Below, piece by piece: positions 27,039-35,344 of a DNA stretch of 64,000 nt. Position numbers and translations under genes: made by a program. The DNA comes from Sulfitobacter sp. M05 (GTDB lineage: Bacteria; Pseudomonadota; Alphaproteobacteria; Rhodobacterales; Rhodobacteraceae). The stretch spans positions 62,001-126,000 of the forward strand of contig NZ_JABEDH010000005.1 of assembly GCF_029285175.1 (NCBI RefSeq), written 5' to 3'. A model generated the notes under the pieces. That model did not search any database and was not told the origin of the DNA. It worked only from the letters and a program-made list of their open reading frames with translations. Positions within the stretch are counted from its first letter, which is position 1; each line of letters begins with the position of its first letter.

Positions 27039-27159
27039 GTGTCCAATACACCTTATTGAAAATCGTTTGCGAAACTCTGCCGCTGTCATCCACTGGCAGA
27101 GCGGAAAAACGCCGCTTTTTCAAGGGAAGTTTTGGCGGGTTAACCTATTCCGATGTGAA

Positions 27160-27186
27160 TTAACCAGTTGTTAATGATTTGTTAAC
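27160..27186 (+). promoter_or_regulatory. two overlapping CtrA-like boxes
   Basis: Three TTAA elements at 27160, 27171 and 27182, each separated by exactly seven bases; the last is TTAAC. Each adjacent pair is a full TTAA-N7-TTAA site, so two dimers could bind in phase. The run ends 22 bases before the receiver-protein start codon at 27209. Confidence 0.6.
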
Positions 27187-27208
27187 GAATTGGACGGACC
27201 ACAGGAAT

Positions 27209-27625
27209 ATGACTGTTGACCTTTCCCCGTTGCCCGCAAGGCAAAGCGCACAAATGTGTGTTCTGATTGTCGAAAGCCGGCCCGAGTTGGGGAACCTTTG
27301 GCAACGGCATCTGGCCCGTCAGAACATGCGCGCAGATTGCGTGAGAACCCAGAATGCGGCCACGGCCCATATTGCGGAGCATGTTGTGGATGTGATTATC
27401 CTTGATCTGGTGATCGAGGGCGGCTCGGCGCTGGCGGTGTCGGATTTTGCCCAGAGTTGCCAGCCCGATGCGCGGGTTATTTTTGTGACTAACACCAGCT
27501 TTTTCTCGGACGGGTCGATCTTTGGGTTGGCAAAGAACGCACGTGCGTTTCTGCCTGCAGGCACCGCACCCGAGGATTTGGCGGTGATGGTGGAATATTA
27601 TGGCACCCAAGGACGACCCGCCTAG
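27209..27625 (+). CDS. single-domain receiver protein, degenerate
   Basis: 138 residues from ATG 27209; a TTG at 27179 in the same frame lies inside the CtrA-like boxes and is rejected. The whole protein is one receiver domain: CVLIVESRPELGNLWQRHL, phospho-acceptor candidate D66 in VIILDLVIEGGSAL, and VIFVTNTS. The usual acidic pair is replaced by E22-S23 and the KPF lysine by PAG, so ordinary phosphotransfer is doubtful. No output domain. It may bind a partner histidine kinase or phosphatase. Confidence 0.75.
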   Translation: MTVDLSPLPARQSAQMCVLIVESRPELGNLWQRHLARQNMRADCVRTQNAATAHIAEHVVDVIILDLVIEGGSALAVSDFAQSCQPDARVIFVTNTSFFSDGSIFGLAKNARAFLPAGTAPEDLAVMVEYYGTQGRPA

Positions 27626-27635
27626 GGATGCGGCC

Positions 27636-28610
27636 CTAGCTGCGCCCGTGTTGAGCCAGAAAATCAAGTTGGGGATTTACCGGGATGATCCGGTTGGGAT
27701 TGATGGTGTCGTGGCTATAGTGATAGTGGCGCACGATGTGATCCATGTTCACCGTCGCCGCAATACCGGGTGTTTGGTATAGGTCGCGGGTATAGGCCCA
27801 AAGGTTCGGGTAATCGACGATCCGGTGGCGGTTACATTTGAAATGCAGATGGTAGACCATGTCAAAACGTACCAGCGTCGGGAACAACCGCCAGTCGGCC
27901 TCTGTCACCTGTGCCCCCATCAAATACCGGCTTTGCGACAGCCGTTCTTCGATCCAGTCAAGCGTGTCAAACAACGGGCCGACCGCCTCGTCATAGGCGG
28001 CTTGGGTGGTGGCGAAACCGCAGCGGTACACGCCGTTGTTGAAGCTGTCGTAAATGCGGTCATTCAACGATGCGATGGTGTCGCGCAGGGCCAGCGGCCA
28101 GTAATCTGCGGTATTGCCGGTGATGTCATCAAAGGCGCTGTTGAACATGCGGATAATTTCCGAGCTTTCGTTGGACACGATGGTGCCGCGCACCTTGTCC
28201 CACAGAATTGGCACCGTCACGCGGCCGCTGAACTTTGGATCGGCACGGGTATAGATGTCGCGGGCGAAGGGCAGATCAAAAAGCGTGTCGCCCGTGGCAC
28301 CGGGGTAACCCGCGTCAAAGGTCCACCCATCGCTAAGCATGTCTGGATGCACCACACTGATGCTGATGTGGTTGTTCAGCTCTTTAAGGGCGCGAAAGAT
28401 CAGGGTGCGGTGCGCCCAGGGGCAGGCATAGCTGACATAGAGATGATAGCGTCCACTCTCGGCCTTGAACCCGCCCTCGCCTGAAGGCCCCACCGATCCG
28501 TCAGCGGTGATCCAGTTGCGAAACTGCGCCGCAGAACGTTCGAATTTGCCACCCGAGGACTTGGTATCATACCATTTGTCCTGCCATTTACCGTCGACCA
28601 ACAGGCCCAT
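27636..28610 (-). CDS. glutathionyl-hydroquinone reductase (YqjG/ECM4 family)
   Basis: 324 residues, Xi-class glutathione transferase. The active-site Cys is in SYACPWAHRTLIFRALKEL; other family marks are GRVTVPILWDKVRGTIVSNESSEIIRMFN, RYLMGAQVTEADWRLFPTLVRFDMVYH and the C-terminal TVNMDHIVRHYHYSHDTINPNRIIP. It reduces glutathionyl-hydroquinones in the cytosol. Stops 10 bases after the convergent receiver gene. Confidence 0.93.
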   Translation of the reverse strand: MGLLVDGKWQDKWYDTKSSGGKFERSAAQFRNWITADGSVGPSGEGGFKAESGRYHLYVSYACPWAHRTLIFRALKELNNHISISVVHPDMLSDGWTFDAGYPGATGDTLFDLPFARDIYTRADPKFSGRVTVPILWDKVRGTIVSNESSEIIRMFNSAFDDITGNTADYWPLALRDTIASLNDRIYDSFNNGVYRCGFATTQAAYDEAVGPLFDTLDWIEERLSQSRYLMGAQVTEADWRLFPTLVRFDMVYHLHFKCNRHRIVDYPNLWAYTRDLYQTPGIAATVNMDHIVRHYHYSHDTINPNRIIPVNPQLDFLAQHGRS

Positions 28611-28770
28611 ATCGCATCCTCTTCATGTTGTTAGGGGGAATGTAGTCTTGTTGTCATAATCTGCCCATATCAAGCAGAAGCGCAGGCGGGCTGCGCAGAT
28701 GCACAGCTCGAATTAGGTTGATTTTTTAGTGGGATACGCCACGGTAGAGGGACTTGGGGTGGAGATTTTC

Positions 28771-29121
28771 ATGGAAGCGATGTTGTCGAAAGAGATACTT
28801 GCGGGGCTTGATGCCGCGCGCAGCCAGACTTTGCGCCGCGCGTCACGGCTGCGGCTGGAAGTCGAAGGGCGGCATTATCCGGTTCTGCGTAAATGGAAGA
28901 CGGGATTTTCGATTGCGGCGGAAAACGCGCCAGCCCTGCGAGGATTGGTCGATCTTTTCGACGGAAGTGACCATTTGTTCCAATGCTTGATTGTCGCAAG
29001 CGAGGAAGAGAGCGGCGAAATGCGGTTTGAATTTAAACGTGCGACCGCCGTTGCCACAGCGGCCGCACTTGATTTTGAACGCGCAATCGACGCGCCGGTT
29101 GCCTTGATCTCCGCGTATTAG
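28771..29121 (+). CDS. conserved hypothetical, possibly PilZ-like
   Basis: 116 residues from the ATG at 28771, preceded by GGGGTGGAG. An RRASR string near residue 23 followed by beta-rich sequence (RLEVEGRHYPVLRKWKTGFSIA) recalls the RxxxR motif of PilZ domains, but the second motif (D/N)xSxxG is not present, so c-di-GMP binding is speculative. The C-terminal half (CLIVASEEESGEMRFEFKRATAV) has no clear match. It stands alone between the reductase and a convergent desaturase. Confidence 0.5.
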   Translation: MEAMLSKEILAGLDAARSQTLRRASRLRLEVEGRHYPVLRKWKTGFSIAAENAPALRGLVDLFDGSDHLFQCLIVASEEESGEMRFEFKRATAVATAAALDFERAIDAPVALISAY

Positions 29122-29133
29122 ACGCGAATCGGT

Positions 29134-30192
29134 TCAGGCGGCTTTGCCAGCAAGTTCCTTGAACCGGGCGCGCGCCTGAGAAAACGAAAGCAGACGTTTG
29201 CTTTCTTCATCCCACAGGTGCAGCCGCGCATTTTCCAGGCTTTCGCGGATCGTCATACGGTTCCCGTCGGCAAGGTCTTTGTGATCGCGCAGCACTTCGG
29301 GCAGGCGGTAAAACGGGATCCGGCTGTAAAGGTGATGCACGTGATGCACGCCGATGTTGGCGCTGACCCATTGCAGAACCGAGGGCATGACATAATGCGA
29401 GCTGCCGTGCAGCGCCGCCTCGTGCAGTTGCCAGTCTTCATTTTGCTCCCAATGGGTCGTTTCGAACTGGTGTTGGACGTAGAACAGCCAGACACCCGCC
29501 GTCGCCGCCAACAGGGTAGAGGGCACAAAAATCAGCAGGATCGGCATCAGTCCACCAAAATACAGGATCACCGCAAGCGCCGCGAGGATCACCGCATTGG
29601 TGCCCATCGCGCTGATCCAGTAGCGCAGATTATTCATCAAACCCAAGGGGATACGGTTCTGTAGGAAGAACAGGTATCCTGGCCCCAGACCGAACAGAAT
29701 GATCGGATGTCGGTACAGGCGATAGATCAGCCGCTCAACCGGCCCGGCCTCGTGGTATTCGGCCAGTGTCATGGTGTGGACATCACCCATGCCCCGACGT
29801 CCAAGGTTGCCCGCGGAACTGTGGTGGATGGAATGGGTGCGCTGCCAGACGTCGTAGGGCGTCAGCGTCAGCACGCCAAGGGTACGCCCCAACCAGTCGC
29901 TAAGCGTGCGGTTCTTGAAAAATGCGCCATGGCCGCAATCATGCTGGATGGCGAAAAGACGCAATAGGAACGCGGCATTCAGCAGAGACAGGCCGAAGGT
30001 CAGCCAATAGCTGACCGAGAGTGACATCCATGCCAGTATCCAGATCAGCAGATAGGGGCCGATCGTCGTGGCCAGCTCGAAAGAGCTGCGCCAAGTGCTT
30101 GGTTCACGGTATTCGGCCAGAATTTTAACCCAATCTCTGGCTGGGCGTGTATCGGTAGAAGAGGAATGTTCGGACATGTGCCTGTTTTTCAT
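29134..30192 (-). CDS. membrane fatty acid desaturase
   Basis: 352 residues from the ATG at 30192, chosen for the AAGGGGCG ribosome binding site. Three histidine boxes bind the di-iron centre: HDCGHGAFF, HSIHHSS and the late HHVHHLYSRIPFYRLPEVL. Four or more membrane segments lie between. It introduces a double bond into membrane lipid acyl chains, or acts on a related substrate such as a carotenoid. The frame runs open far upstream but without family resemblance. Confidence 0.88.
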   Translation of the reverse strand: MKNRHMSEHSSSTDTRPARDWVKILAEYREPSTWRSSFELATTIGPYLLIWILAWMSLSVSYWLTFGLSLLNAAFLLRLFAIQHDCGHGAFFKNRTLSDWLGRTLGVLTLTPYDVWQRTHSIHHSSAGNLGRRGMGDVHTMTLAEYHEAGPVERLIYRLYRHPIILFGLGPGYLFFLQNRIPLGLMNNLRYWISAMGTNAVILAALAVILYFGGLMPILLIFVPSTLLAATAGVWLFYVQHQFETTHWEQNEDWQLHEAALHGSSHYVMPSVLQWVSANIGVHHVHHLYSRIPFYRLPEVLRDHKDLADGNRMTIRESLENARLHLWDEESKRLLSFSQARARFKELAGKAA

Positions 30193-30368
30193 TGTTGTCG
30201 CCCCTTCATAGAGCAATCGCCAGTTCACGCAAACGAGACTTGCGCGATGAACCTTAATAATCTGTTCACGGATAATTTTCGGCGGCTTTCTGCCTTGTAA
30301 AAACGTCTCGAAACATCTGAAATTGCGCAAAAATACCGCTGATAGCGCAGAGTTTTCGGGTCTAGAGG

Positions 30369-30905
30369 CTAAAGCGCCAGAGATACCGCCTTGCTGATGC
30401 GCATTCCGGCATTCACCGCATGATAGGTCGCACGTGGCGGGTGTGCATCTGTGTCGACGTGTCGCATGAGCCATCCGCGCCCCTGTAGCTGTTTGAAGGT
30501 TTGCGACAGCGCGCGGTCAGTGATCGCAGGCAGGGATGTCTTGATCTGGGTAAAGGAACGGGGAGTCGGGCTGACTGTCAGGACTGGCAGTGTCCAGGCC
30601 CGCCGCAGCAACGGCGTATCCTGTTCATCGGGCACTGCATTCAAGACCCGATGGGCCATTGCAGCAGCTTCGATGCCCGCAGGCGTCAGCCGGTATTCCG
30701 GTCGCATTGGGTGGCCGTGGCCCGGGTTGCGCTCCAGAAGGTCAAGGTCGATCAGATGTTTCAGGCTTTGGGCAAAGGCGGTGCGCCCCGCCTTGGTGGC
30801 TTGCAAAAGCGCGGCTTGGCGTCCGGGAACCCCCTGATCCAGCAGGGCAAGTATGCGCAGTGACCATGCGCGTGTGGTGATCTTGACAATTAAATTAACG
30901 TCCAT
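30369..30905 (-). CDS. HxlR-type regulator with duplicated winged helix
   Basis: 178 residues from MDVNLIVKITTRAW. Two HxlR-like winged helices follow one another: residues about 9-85 (RAWSLRILALLDQG...RTAFAQSLKHLIDLDLLERNPGHGHPMRPEYRLTPAG) and about 98-175 (RRAWTLPVLTVSP...DRALSQTFKQLQGRGWLMRHVDTDAHPPRATYHAVNAG). HxlR proteins normally have one and dimerise. It diverges from a VOC gene with a 40-base AT-rich gap, so it probably controls both. Confidence 0.72.
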   Translation of the reverse strand: MDVNLIVKITTRAWSLRILALLDQGVPGRQAALLQATKAGRTAFAQSLKHLIDLDLLERNPGHGHPMRPEYRLTPAGIEAAAMAHRVLNAVPDEQDTPLLRRAWTLPVLTVSPTPRSFTQIKTSLPAITDRALSQTFKQLQGRGWLMRHVDTDAHPPRATYHAVNAGMRISKAVSLAL

Positions 30906-30945
30906 AAAGTATAGTATATATATTTTTGATACAAAGGAAAAGCCC
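30906..30945. promoter_or_regulatory. AT-rich divergent promoter region
   Basis: The 40 bases between the HxlR and VOC start codons are very AT-rich (TATAGTATATATATTTTTGA), unlike the surrounding G+C. They hold the AAAGGA ribosome binding site of the VOC gene, and upstream elements of each gene must overlap the other. Confidence 0.45.
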
Positions 30946-31323
30946 ATGTCTGTTGTGACCGTTGACGACCAGATTACCATTGCCCTGTCGGTCCGCGACC
31001 GCCACGCCAGCGCGAAATGGTATACAGACATGTTGGGGTTTTCACTGCGGTTTCACATAGACGAGGCCGGCTGGAGCGAGATGTCGACAAACACCAAAGG
31101 CGTTGTTCTGGGACTGGGTGAGCAGGCGGAACCGGCACCGGGGAATGCGGTGCCGGTCTTTGGCGTGGCTGACATTACCGCCGCCCGCAGCGCCTTGGAG
31201 GCGGCAGGCGTGAAGTTCGACGGGCCGACTGAAACCATGGAAGGCATGGTCAGCCTCGCCTCTCTCTATGACCTTGACGGCAACGCCCTCATGATCGCGC
31301 AGGACCTGTCCAAAGGGGGCTGA
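30946..31323 (+). CDS. VOC/glyoxalase-fold protein
   Basis: 125 residues, one VOC domain: ITIALSVRDRHASAKWYTDMLGFSLRFHIDEAGWSEM... and SLASLYDLDGNALMIAQDL. The C-terminal motif resembles D-PDGN of bleomycin-resistance/dioxygenase proteins. Role unknown (isomerase, dioxygenase or antibiotic-binding). Control by the divergent HxlR regulator is likely; such pairs often respond to aldehydes or quinones. Confidence 0.8.
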   Translation: MSVVTVDDQITIALSVRDRHASAKWYTDMLGFSLRFHIDEAGWSEMSTNTKGVVLGLGEQAEPAPGNAVPVFGVADITAARSALEAAGVKFDGPTETMEGMVSLASLYDLDGNALMIAQDLSKGG

Positions 31324-31340
31324 GCCTGCTCCACGAGAGC

Positions 31341-32510
31341 CTATTGGAGGTCGCGAAACGCCTCTGCCAGCCGTTCACAGGCTTCTTGCACCCTGGCACG
31401 GGGGGTGGCGATATTGAACCGCAGGAAACTGTCGCCACCTTTGCCGAAGGTCGGGCCGTGATTCACGGCGATTTTTGCGTCTTCTTGCACGCGTCGGGTG
31501 AATTCATCGCGTGCCATACCAGTGTCTGCAAAATCGACCCAGGCCAGATAGGTGGCCTCAAGGTTCATTGACTTGAGACCGGGAATGGCATTGACCGCAT
31601 CGTCAAACAGGCGGCGGTTGCCCTCCAGATAGGCCACCAGATCATCCACCCATGCCGCCCCTTCCGGTGAATAGGCGGCAGTTGCCATGAACAACCCGAA
31701 AGAGTTTGCCGAAAGTCCCATCGCCATCATCCGCGCGGCAAACTTTGCCCGTAAATCAGGGTCTTCGATGATCACATTGCCTGAATGACTGCCCGCGATG
31801 TTAAAGGTCTTGGTGGTAGCGGTCATCATAACCAACCGGTCAGTAACCCCGTCAATGCGGGACATCGGGATATGGGTGTTGCCGGGCATCACCAGATCGT
31901 GGTGGATTTCATCCGAGACCAGAATCAGATCGTGGCGTTTGGCAAAGTCGGCCACCCCTTGCAGCTCCGCACGGCTCCAGACGCGGCCACCGGGATTATG
32001 CGGTGAACACAGGATCAGCATCTTTTCGCCACCGGTCATCTGCGCATCCCACGCGTCAAAATCCATTTCGTAGCGGCCGGCGTTCACCGCCATCTCGCAT
32101 TCGACAACCTTGCGGCCTGCGGCTTCGATCACCCGGGCAAAGGCATGATAAACCGGTGTGAACAATACGACACCGTCACCGGCAGAGGTATAGGCGTCGA
32201 CACACATCGCGGTGCCGTTCACCAGGCCGTGGGTGGTGAAAATCCATGACGGATCAATCTCCCAGTTGTGGCGGGTTTTCATCCACCACTGGATCGCACC
32301 AAGGTATTTGCTGTCATCGCCGAAATATCCGTAAACGCCGTGATCCACCATGTTGCGGACGGCCTGTTGCACCACTTCAGGCGGGCGGAAATCCATGTCC
32401 GCCACCCACATTGCGATACCTTCATCACGCGGCACCCCATAAAGCGCCTCCATCTTGTCCCACTTGGCACAATGGGTGTCGCGGCGGTCGATGATCTCGT
32501 CAAAACTCAT
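31341..32510 (-). CDS. MalY/PatB-type aminotransferase (cystathionine beta-lyase-like)
   Basis: 389 residues from MSFDEIIDRRDTHCAKWDKMEALYG. It is a PLP fold-type I protein with the MalY/PatB opening (WVADMDFRPPEVV), SPHNPGGRVWSRAEL, SDEIHHDLVMPG and the PLP lysine region TATTKTFNIAG. Family members split C-S bonds in cystathionine or cysteine conjugates. In this group it may serve methionine synthesis or sulfur recycling. It converges with the VOC gene. Confidence 0.88.
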   Translation of the reverse strand: MSFDEIIDRRDTHCAKWDKMEALYGVPRDEGIAMWVADMDFRPPEVVQQAVRNMVDHGVYGYFGDDSKYLGAIQWWMKTRHNWEIDPSWIFTTHGLVNGTAMCVDAYTSAGDGVVLFTPVYHAFARVIEAAGRKVVECEMAVNAGRYEMDFDAWDAQMTGGEKMLILCSPHNPGGRVWSRAELQGVADFAKRHDLILVSDEIHHDLVMPGNTHIPMSRIDGVTDRLVMMTATTKTFNIAGSHSGNVIIEDPDLRAKFAARMMAMGLSANSFGLFMATAAYSPEGAAWVDDLVAYLEGNRRLFDDAVNAIPGLKSMNLEATYLAWVDFADTGMARDEFTRRVQEDAKIAVNHGPTFGKGGDSFLRFNIATPRARVQEACERLAEAFRDLQ

Positions 32511-32607
32511 GGGGATGCTCCTGTTGGTCAGCGCGCAGGCTAGCGGGTTGGTTGCGGTCTGCAACCCCTTGCTTGCGCAGGCGCAGGCCATGGCCTACAT
32601 CAGCCCC

Positions 32608-33126
32608 ATGAAACGTACCATCCTTTTGCACCCCGACCCGCGCCTGAAAAAGACGGCCAAACCCGTTGCTGACCTGAGCGACGATTTGCGCAGTTTGGCT
32701 GATGATATGCTGCGCACCATGTACGAGGCCCCGGGCGTCGGGCTGGCGGCACCACAGGTGGGTGTGCTGGATCGGGTGATTGTGCTGGATTGTGTCAAGG
32801 AAGAGGGTGAAAAACCCCGTCCTTTGGTGATGTTCAATCCCCGGATCATCGCCGGTTCGGACGAGGAAAACACCTATGAAGAGGGCTGCTTGTCCCTGCC
32901 GGATCTTTATGCCGATGTGACGCGCCCCAAGGTGGTTGACGTCGAATGGATGGACCGCAACGGCAATCCGCAAAGTGAAACCTTTGATGGCTTATGGGCG
33001 ACCTGTGTGCAGCATGAAATCGACCATCTGGATGGCAAGCTGTTCATTGATTATCTCAAGCCGCTCAAGCGTCAGATGATGACCCGTAAAATGGTCAAAC
33101 TGAAACGTGAACTGGCACGCGGATGA
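32608..33126 (+). CDS. def: peptide deformylase, first copy
   Basis: 172 residues from MKRTILLHPDPRLKKTA; an in-frame ATG 18 bases upstream is also possible. All three catalytic motifs are intact: GVGLAAPQVG, EEGCLSLP and QHEIDHLDG, so it should bind metal through the Cys and two His and use Glu for catalysis. It removes the formyl group from new proteins. It is the first of three def-like genes joined by ATGA overlaps and followed by fmt. Confidence 0.95.
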   Translation: MKRTILLHPDPRLKKTAKPVADLSDDLRSLADDMLRTMYEAPGVGLAAPQVGVLDRVIVLDCVKEEGEKPRPLVMFNPRIIAGSDEENTYEEGCLSLPDLYADVTRPKVVDVEWMDRNGNPQSETFDGLWATCVQHEIDHLDGKLFIDYLKPLKRQMMTRKMVKLKRELARG

Positions 33127-33620
33127 GCGTCCTGCCGATTCTGCTGTGGCCGGACCGCCGCCTGACGGAAACCTGTGTGCCGGTCGCGGAAATCACCTCC
33201 GAACTCGAAACACTGGCCGCGGATATGTTGGAAACCATGTATGCCGCCCCCGGTCGCGGGCTGGCCGCGCCACAGGTTGGCGTGATGCAGCGGGTTTTTG
33301 TGATGGACGCTGGTTGGAAAGAAGGCAAATCCGACCCGCTGGTCTGTATCAACCCGATGTTGCAGGAAATCAGCGAGGACCGGCAGGTCAATGACGAGGG
33401 TTGTCTGAGCATTCCGGGGGTGACGGCATCCGTCAACCGACCTGCACAGGTGCAAATGGTCTGGACCGGCTTGAATGGCGGGCGCTATGTCCAGAGCTTT
33501 GACGGCTTTGCCGCCGCCTGCGTCCAACATGAACTGGATCATCTGGACGGGGTGGTCACCTTTGACCACCTTCCGGCGGTGGATCGCACAGCCCTGATCG
33601 CGGAGTATGACGCAAAATGA
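33123..33620 (+). CDS. peptide deformylase, second copy
   Basis: 165 residues with intact motifs: GRGLAAPQVG (Arg in place of the usual Val/Ile), DEGCLSIPG and QHELDHLDG. It is expected to be catalytic. It differs from copy one over most of its length, so this is an old duplication. Both ends overlap neighbouring def genes by 4 bases. Confidence 0.92.
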   Translation: MSVLPILLWPDRRLTETCVPVAEITSELETLAADMLETMYAAPGRGLAAPQVGVMQRVFVMDAGWKEGKSDPLVCINPMLQEISEDRQVNDEGCLSIPGVTASVNRPAQVQMVWTGLNGGRYVQSFDGFAAACVQHELDHLDGVVTFDHLPAVDRTALIAEYDAK

Positions 33621-34114
33621 CAGTTCGCAAAATCCTGCAATGGCCCGACAAGCGTCTGCGTACCAAAGCCGCAGAAGTGAGCGAAATCACCGATGAGATT
33701 CGCACGATTTGGCAAGACATGGTCGACACTATGGATGCGATGCCGGGGGTGGGCCTTGGCGCGCCGCAGATCGGTGTGATGCTGCAACTGGCCGTGGTGG
33801 ATGCCTCCAGTGATCGCAAAAAACGGATACTGATGGCGAATCCACAGGTCATCGAATCTTCGGCCAAACCAAATGTGCATGAAGAGGCGAGCCCCTGTTT
33901 GCCCGGCGTCTCGGCCAAGATCACCCGACCGCGCGCTGTATCCGTACGGTATCTGAACGCTGATGGTGTGATTGCGCGGGGCGAATTTGTCGGGCTGGAA
34001 GCGACCAGCGTACAGCACCAGATCGACCATCTGGCGGGCCGGATGTACTTCGACAGGCTGAGCAAGACCAAGCGCGACATGCTGCTGCGCAAGGCGCTGA
34101 AGTTCAAGAATTAA
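33617..34114 (+). CDS. peptide deformylase-like protein with altered active site
   Basis: 165 residues, clearly in the deformylase family ([10 protein letters not shown] at 44-53), but the second motif reads EEASPCLPG (89-97) instead of EEGCLSLPG, so the metal-ligand Cys position is Ser92, with a Cys two residues on. The third motif is HQIDH (134-138), with Gln135 in place of the catalytic Glu. Both histidine ligands remain. Ordinary deformylase activity is unlikely. It is coupled to the second def gene and precedes fmt by 32 bases. Confidence 0.88.
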   Translation: MTVRKILQWPDKRLRTKAAEVSEITDEIRTIWQDMVDTMDAMPGVGLGAPQIGVMLQLAVVDASSDRKKRILMANPQVIESSAKPNVHEEASPCLPGVSAKITRPRAVSVRYLNADGVIARGEFVGLEATSVQHQIDHLAGRMYFDRLSKTKRDMLLRKALKFKN

Positions 34115-34146
34115 TCGCGGCCCTTGGCCATGATCAGGAGGTAGAT

Positions 34147-35061
34147 ATGCGTATCATTTTCATGGGGACGCCGGAGTTTTCTGTGCCGGTGCTGGATGCG
34201 CTGGTTGGGGCCGGGCACGAGATCGCTGCGGTCTATTGCCAGCCGCCCCGTCCGGCGGGGCGCGGCAAAAAGGACCGCCCGACACCGGTACATGCCCGCG
34301 CCGACGCGCTGGGCCTTGATGTACGCCACCCGGTGTCCTTGAAAACCGAAGAGGCACAAGCAGACTTTGCCGCCCTAAACGCGGATATCGCCGTGGTTGT
34401 GGCCTATGGATTGATCCTGCCACAGGCCATTCTGGATGCGCCGCGCGACGGGTGCCTGAATATTCACGCCAGCCTTCTGCCGCGTTGGCGCGGGGCGGCC
34501 CCGATTCATCGCGCCATCATGGCAGGTGATGCGACGACCGGTGTCTGCATCATGCAGATGGAGGCGGGGCTGGACACCGGGCCGGTATTGCTGCGCCGCG
34601 AAACCACAATTGGCGAGGTGGAAACCACTGCGCAATTGCACGACCGGCTCAGCGACATGGGTGCGCAGGCGATTGTTGCAGCGCTGGACGACCTGACGAC
34701 GCTGACTGGCACACCGCAACCGGAGGAGGGCGTTACCTATGCGGCCAAGATAGACAAAGGCGAGGCGCGGATCGACTGGGCCCGCCCCGCGGTGGAAATA
34801 GATCGGCTGATCCGTGGCCTTTCCCCCTTTCCGGGGGCCTGGTTTGAACAGGCGGGCACACGGGTAAAGGCGCTGGGTTCGTCGCTTGCTGAAGGGGCCG
34901 GACAGCCCGGCGAGGTGCTGGATTCCGCCCTGCGCGTGGCCTGTGGCACAGGCGCGGTACAATTGACCCGCTTGCAACGGGCCGGAAAGGCAGCACAGGA
35001 TGTCACGAGCTTTCAAAGCGGCGCACAGATTGCAGCCGGTACCCTGCTGAACGGAGATTGA
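34147..35061 (+). CDS. fmt: methionyl-tRNA formyltransferase
   Basis: 304 residues. The formyltransferase core shows [15 protein letters not shown], the catalytic [22 protein letters not shown] and [12 protein letters not shown]; a C-terminal OB-like domain binds tRNA ([26 protein letters not shown]). It formylates initiator Met-tRNA, creating the substrate for the deformylases encoded just upstream. TCAGGAGG precedes the ATG. Confidence 0.95.
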   Translation: MRIIFMGTPEFSVPVLDALVGAGHEIAAVYCQPPRPAGRGKKDRPTPVHARADALGLDVRHPVSLKTEEAQADFAALNADIAVVVAYGLILPQAILDAPRDGCLNIHASLLPRWRGAAPIHRAIMAGDATTGVCIMQMEAGLDTGPVLLRRETTIGEVETTAQLHDRLSDMGAQAIVAALDDLTTLTGTPQPEEGVTYAAKIDKGEARIDWARPAVEIDRLIRGLSPFPGAWFEQAGTRVKALGSSLAEGAGQPGEVLDSALRVACGTGAVQLTRLQRAGKAAQDVTSFQSGAQIAAGTLLNGD

Positions 35062-35065
35062 TGTT

Positions 35066-35302
35066 ATGTTCCTTGTGCTTTTCGGCACTGTGGTGATCGC
35101 GGGCATCGTCGGCTATGCGGCGGAACGTACCGGCTGGACGCACAACGGTTATCTTCAGTCGATCATCATCTGTGTTGGCGGCGCGTTTCTGTTTTATTTT
35201 ATCCGTATCATGTTCGGCTTTGGCTTTGCCTCACCGGGGTTGAATGCCATCCTGTCTTCAGTTGGGGCGCTGATCATCGTGCCGTTTCACTGGCGGCGAT
35301 GA
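35066..35302 (+). CDS. small membrane protein, YeaQ/GlsB-like
   Basis: 78 residues with three hydrophobic segments (FLVLFGTVVIAGIVGYAAE, YLQSIIICVGGAFLFYFIRIM, GLNAILSSVGALIIVPFHW). The Gly-rich pattern recalls the GlsB/YeaQ/YmgE stress-linked family, though the match is loose. GGAGATTG lies before the ATG, 4 bases after fmt ends. A short dispersed repeat follows its stop. Confidence 0.6.
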   Translation: MFLVLFGTVVIAGIVGYAAERTGWTHNGYLQSIIICVGGAFLFYFIRIMFGFGFASPGLNAILSSVGALIIVPFHWRR

Positions 35303-35309
35303 CAGGATT

Positions 35310-35330
35310 GAGTTTATGGGCAAGATGAAG
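35310..35330 (+). repeat. dispersed intergenic repeat, family B copy 1
   Basis: GAGTTTA-TGG-GCAAGATGAAG, with a second copy at 48863-48883 sharing 19 of 21 bases. Both lie just after a plus-strand stop codon (8 and 33 bases), in the same orientation. Confidence 0.55.
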
Positions 35331-35344
35331 CTGGGGCGGTGCGT

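Noticed and set aside
27039..27150. Cobalamin riboswitch upstream of cobC-cbiB
   Set aside because: A CTCTGCC/GGCAGAG hairpin lies there, but the B12 box and the conserved core are not found on the minus strand.
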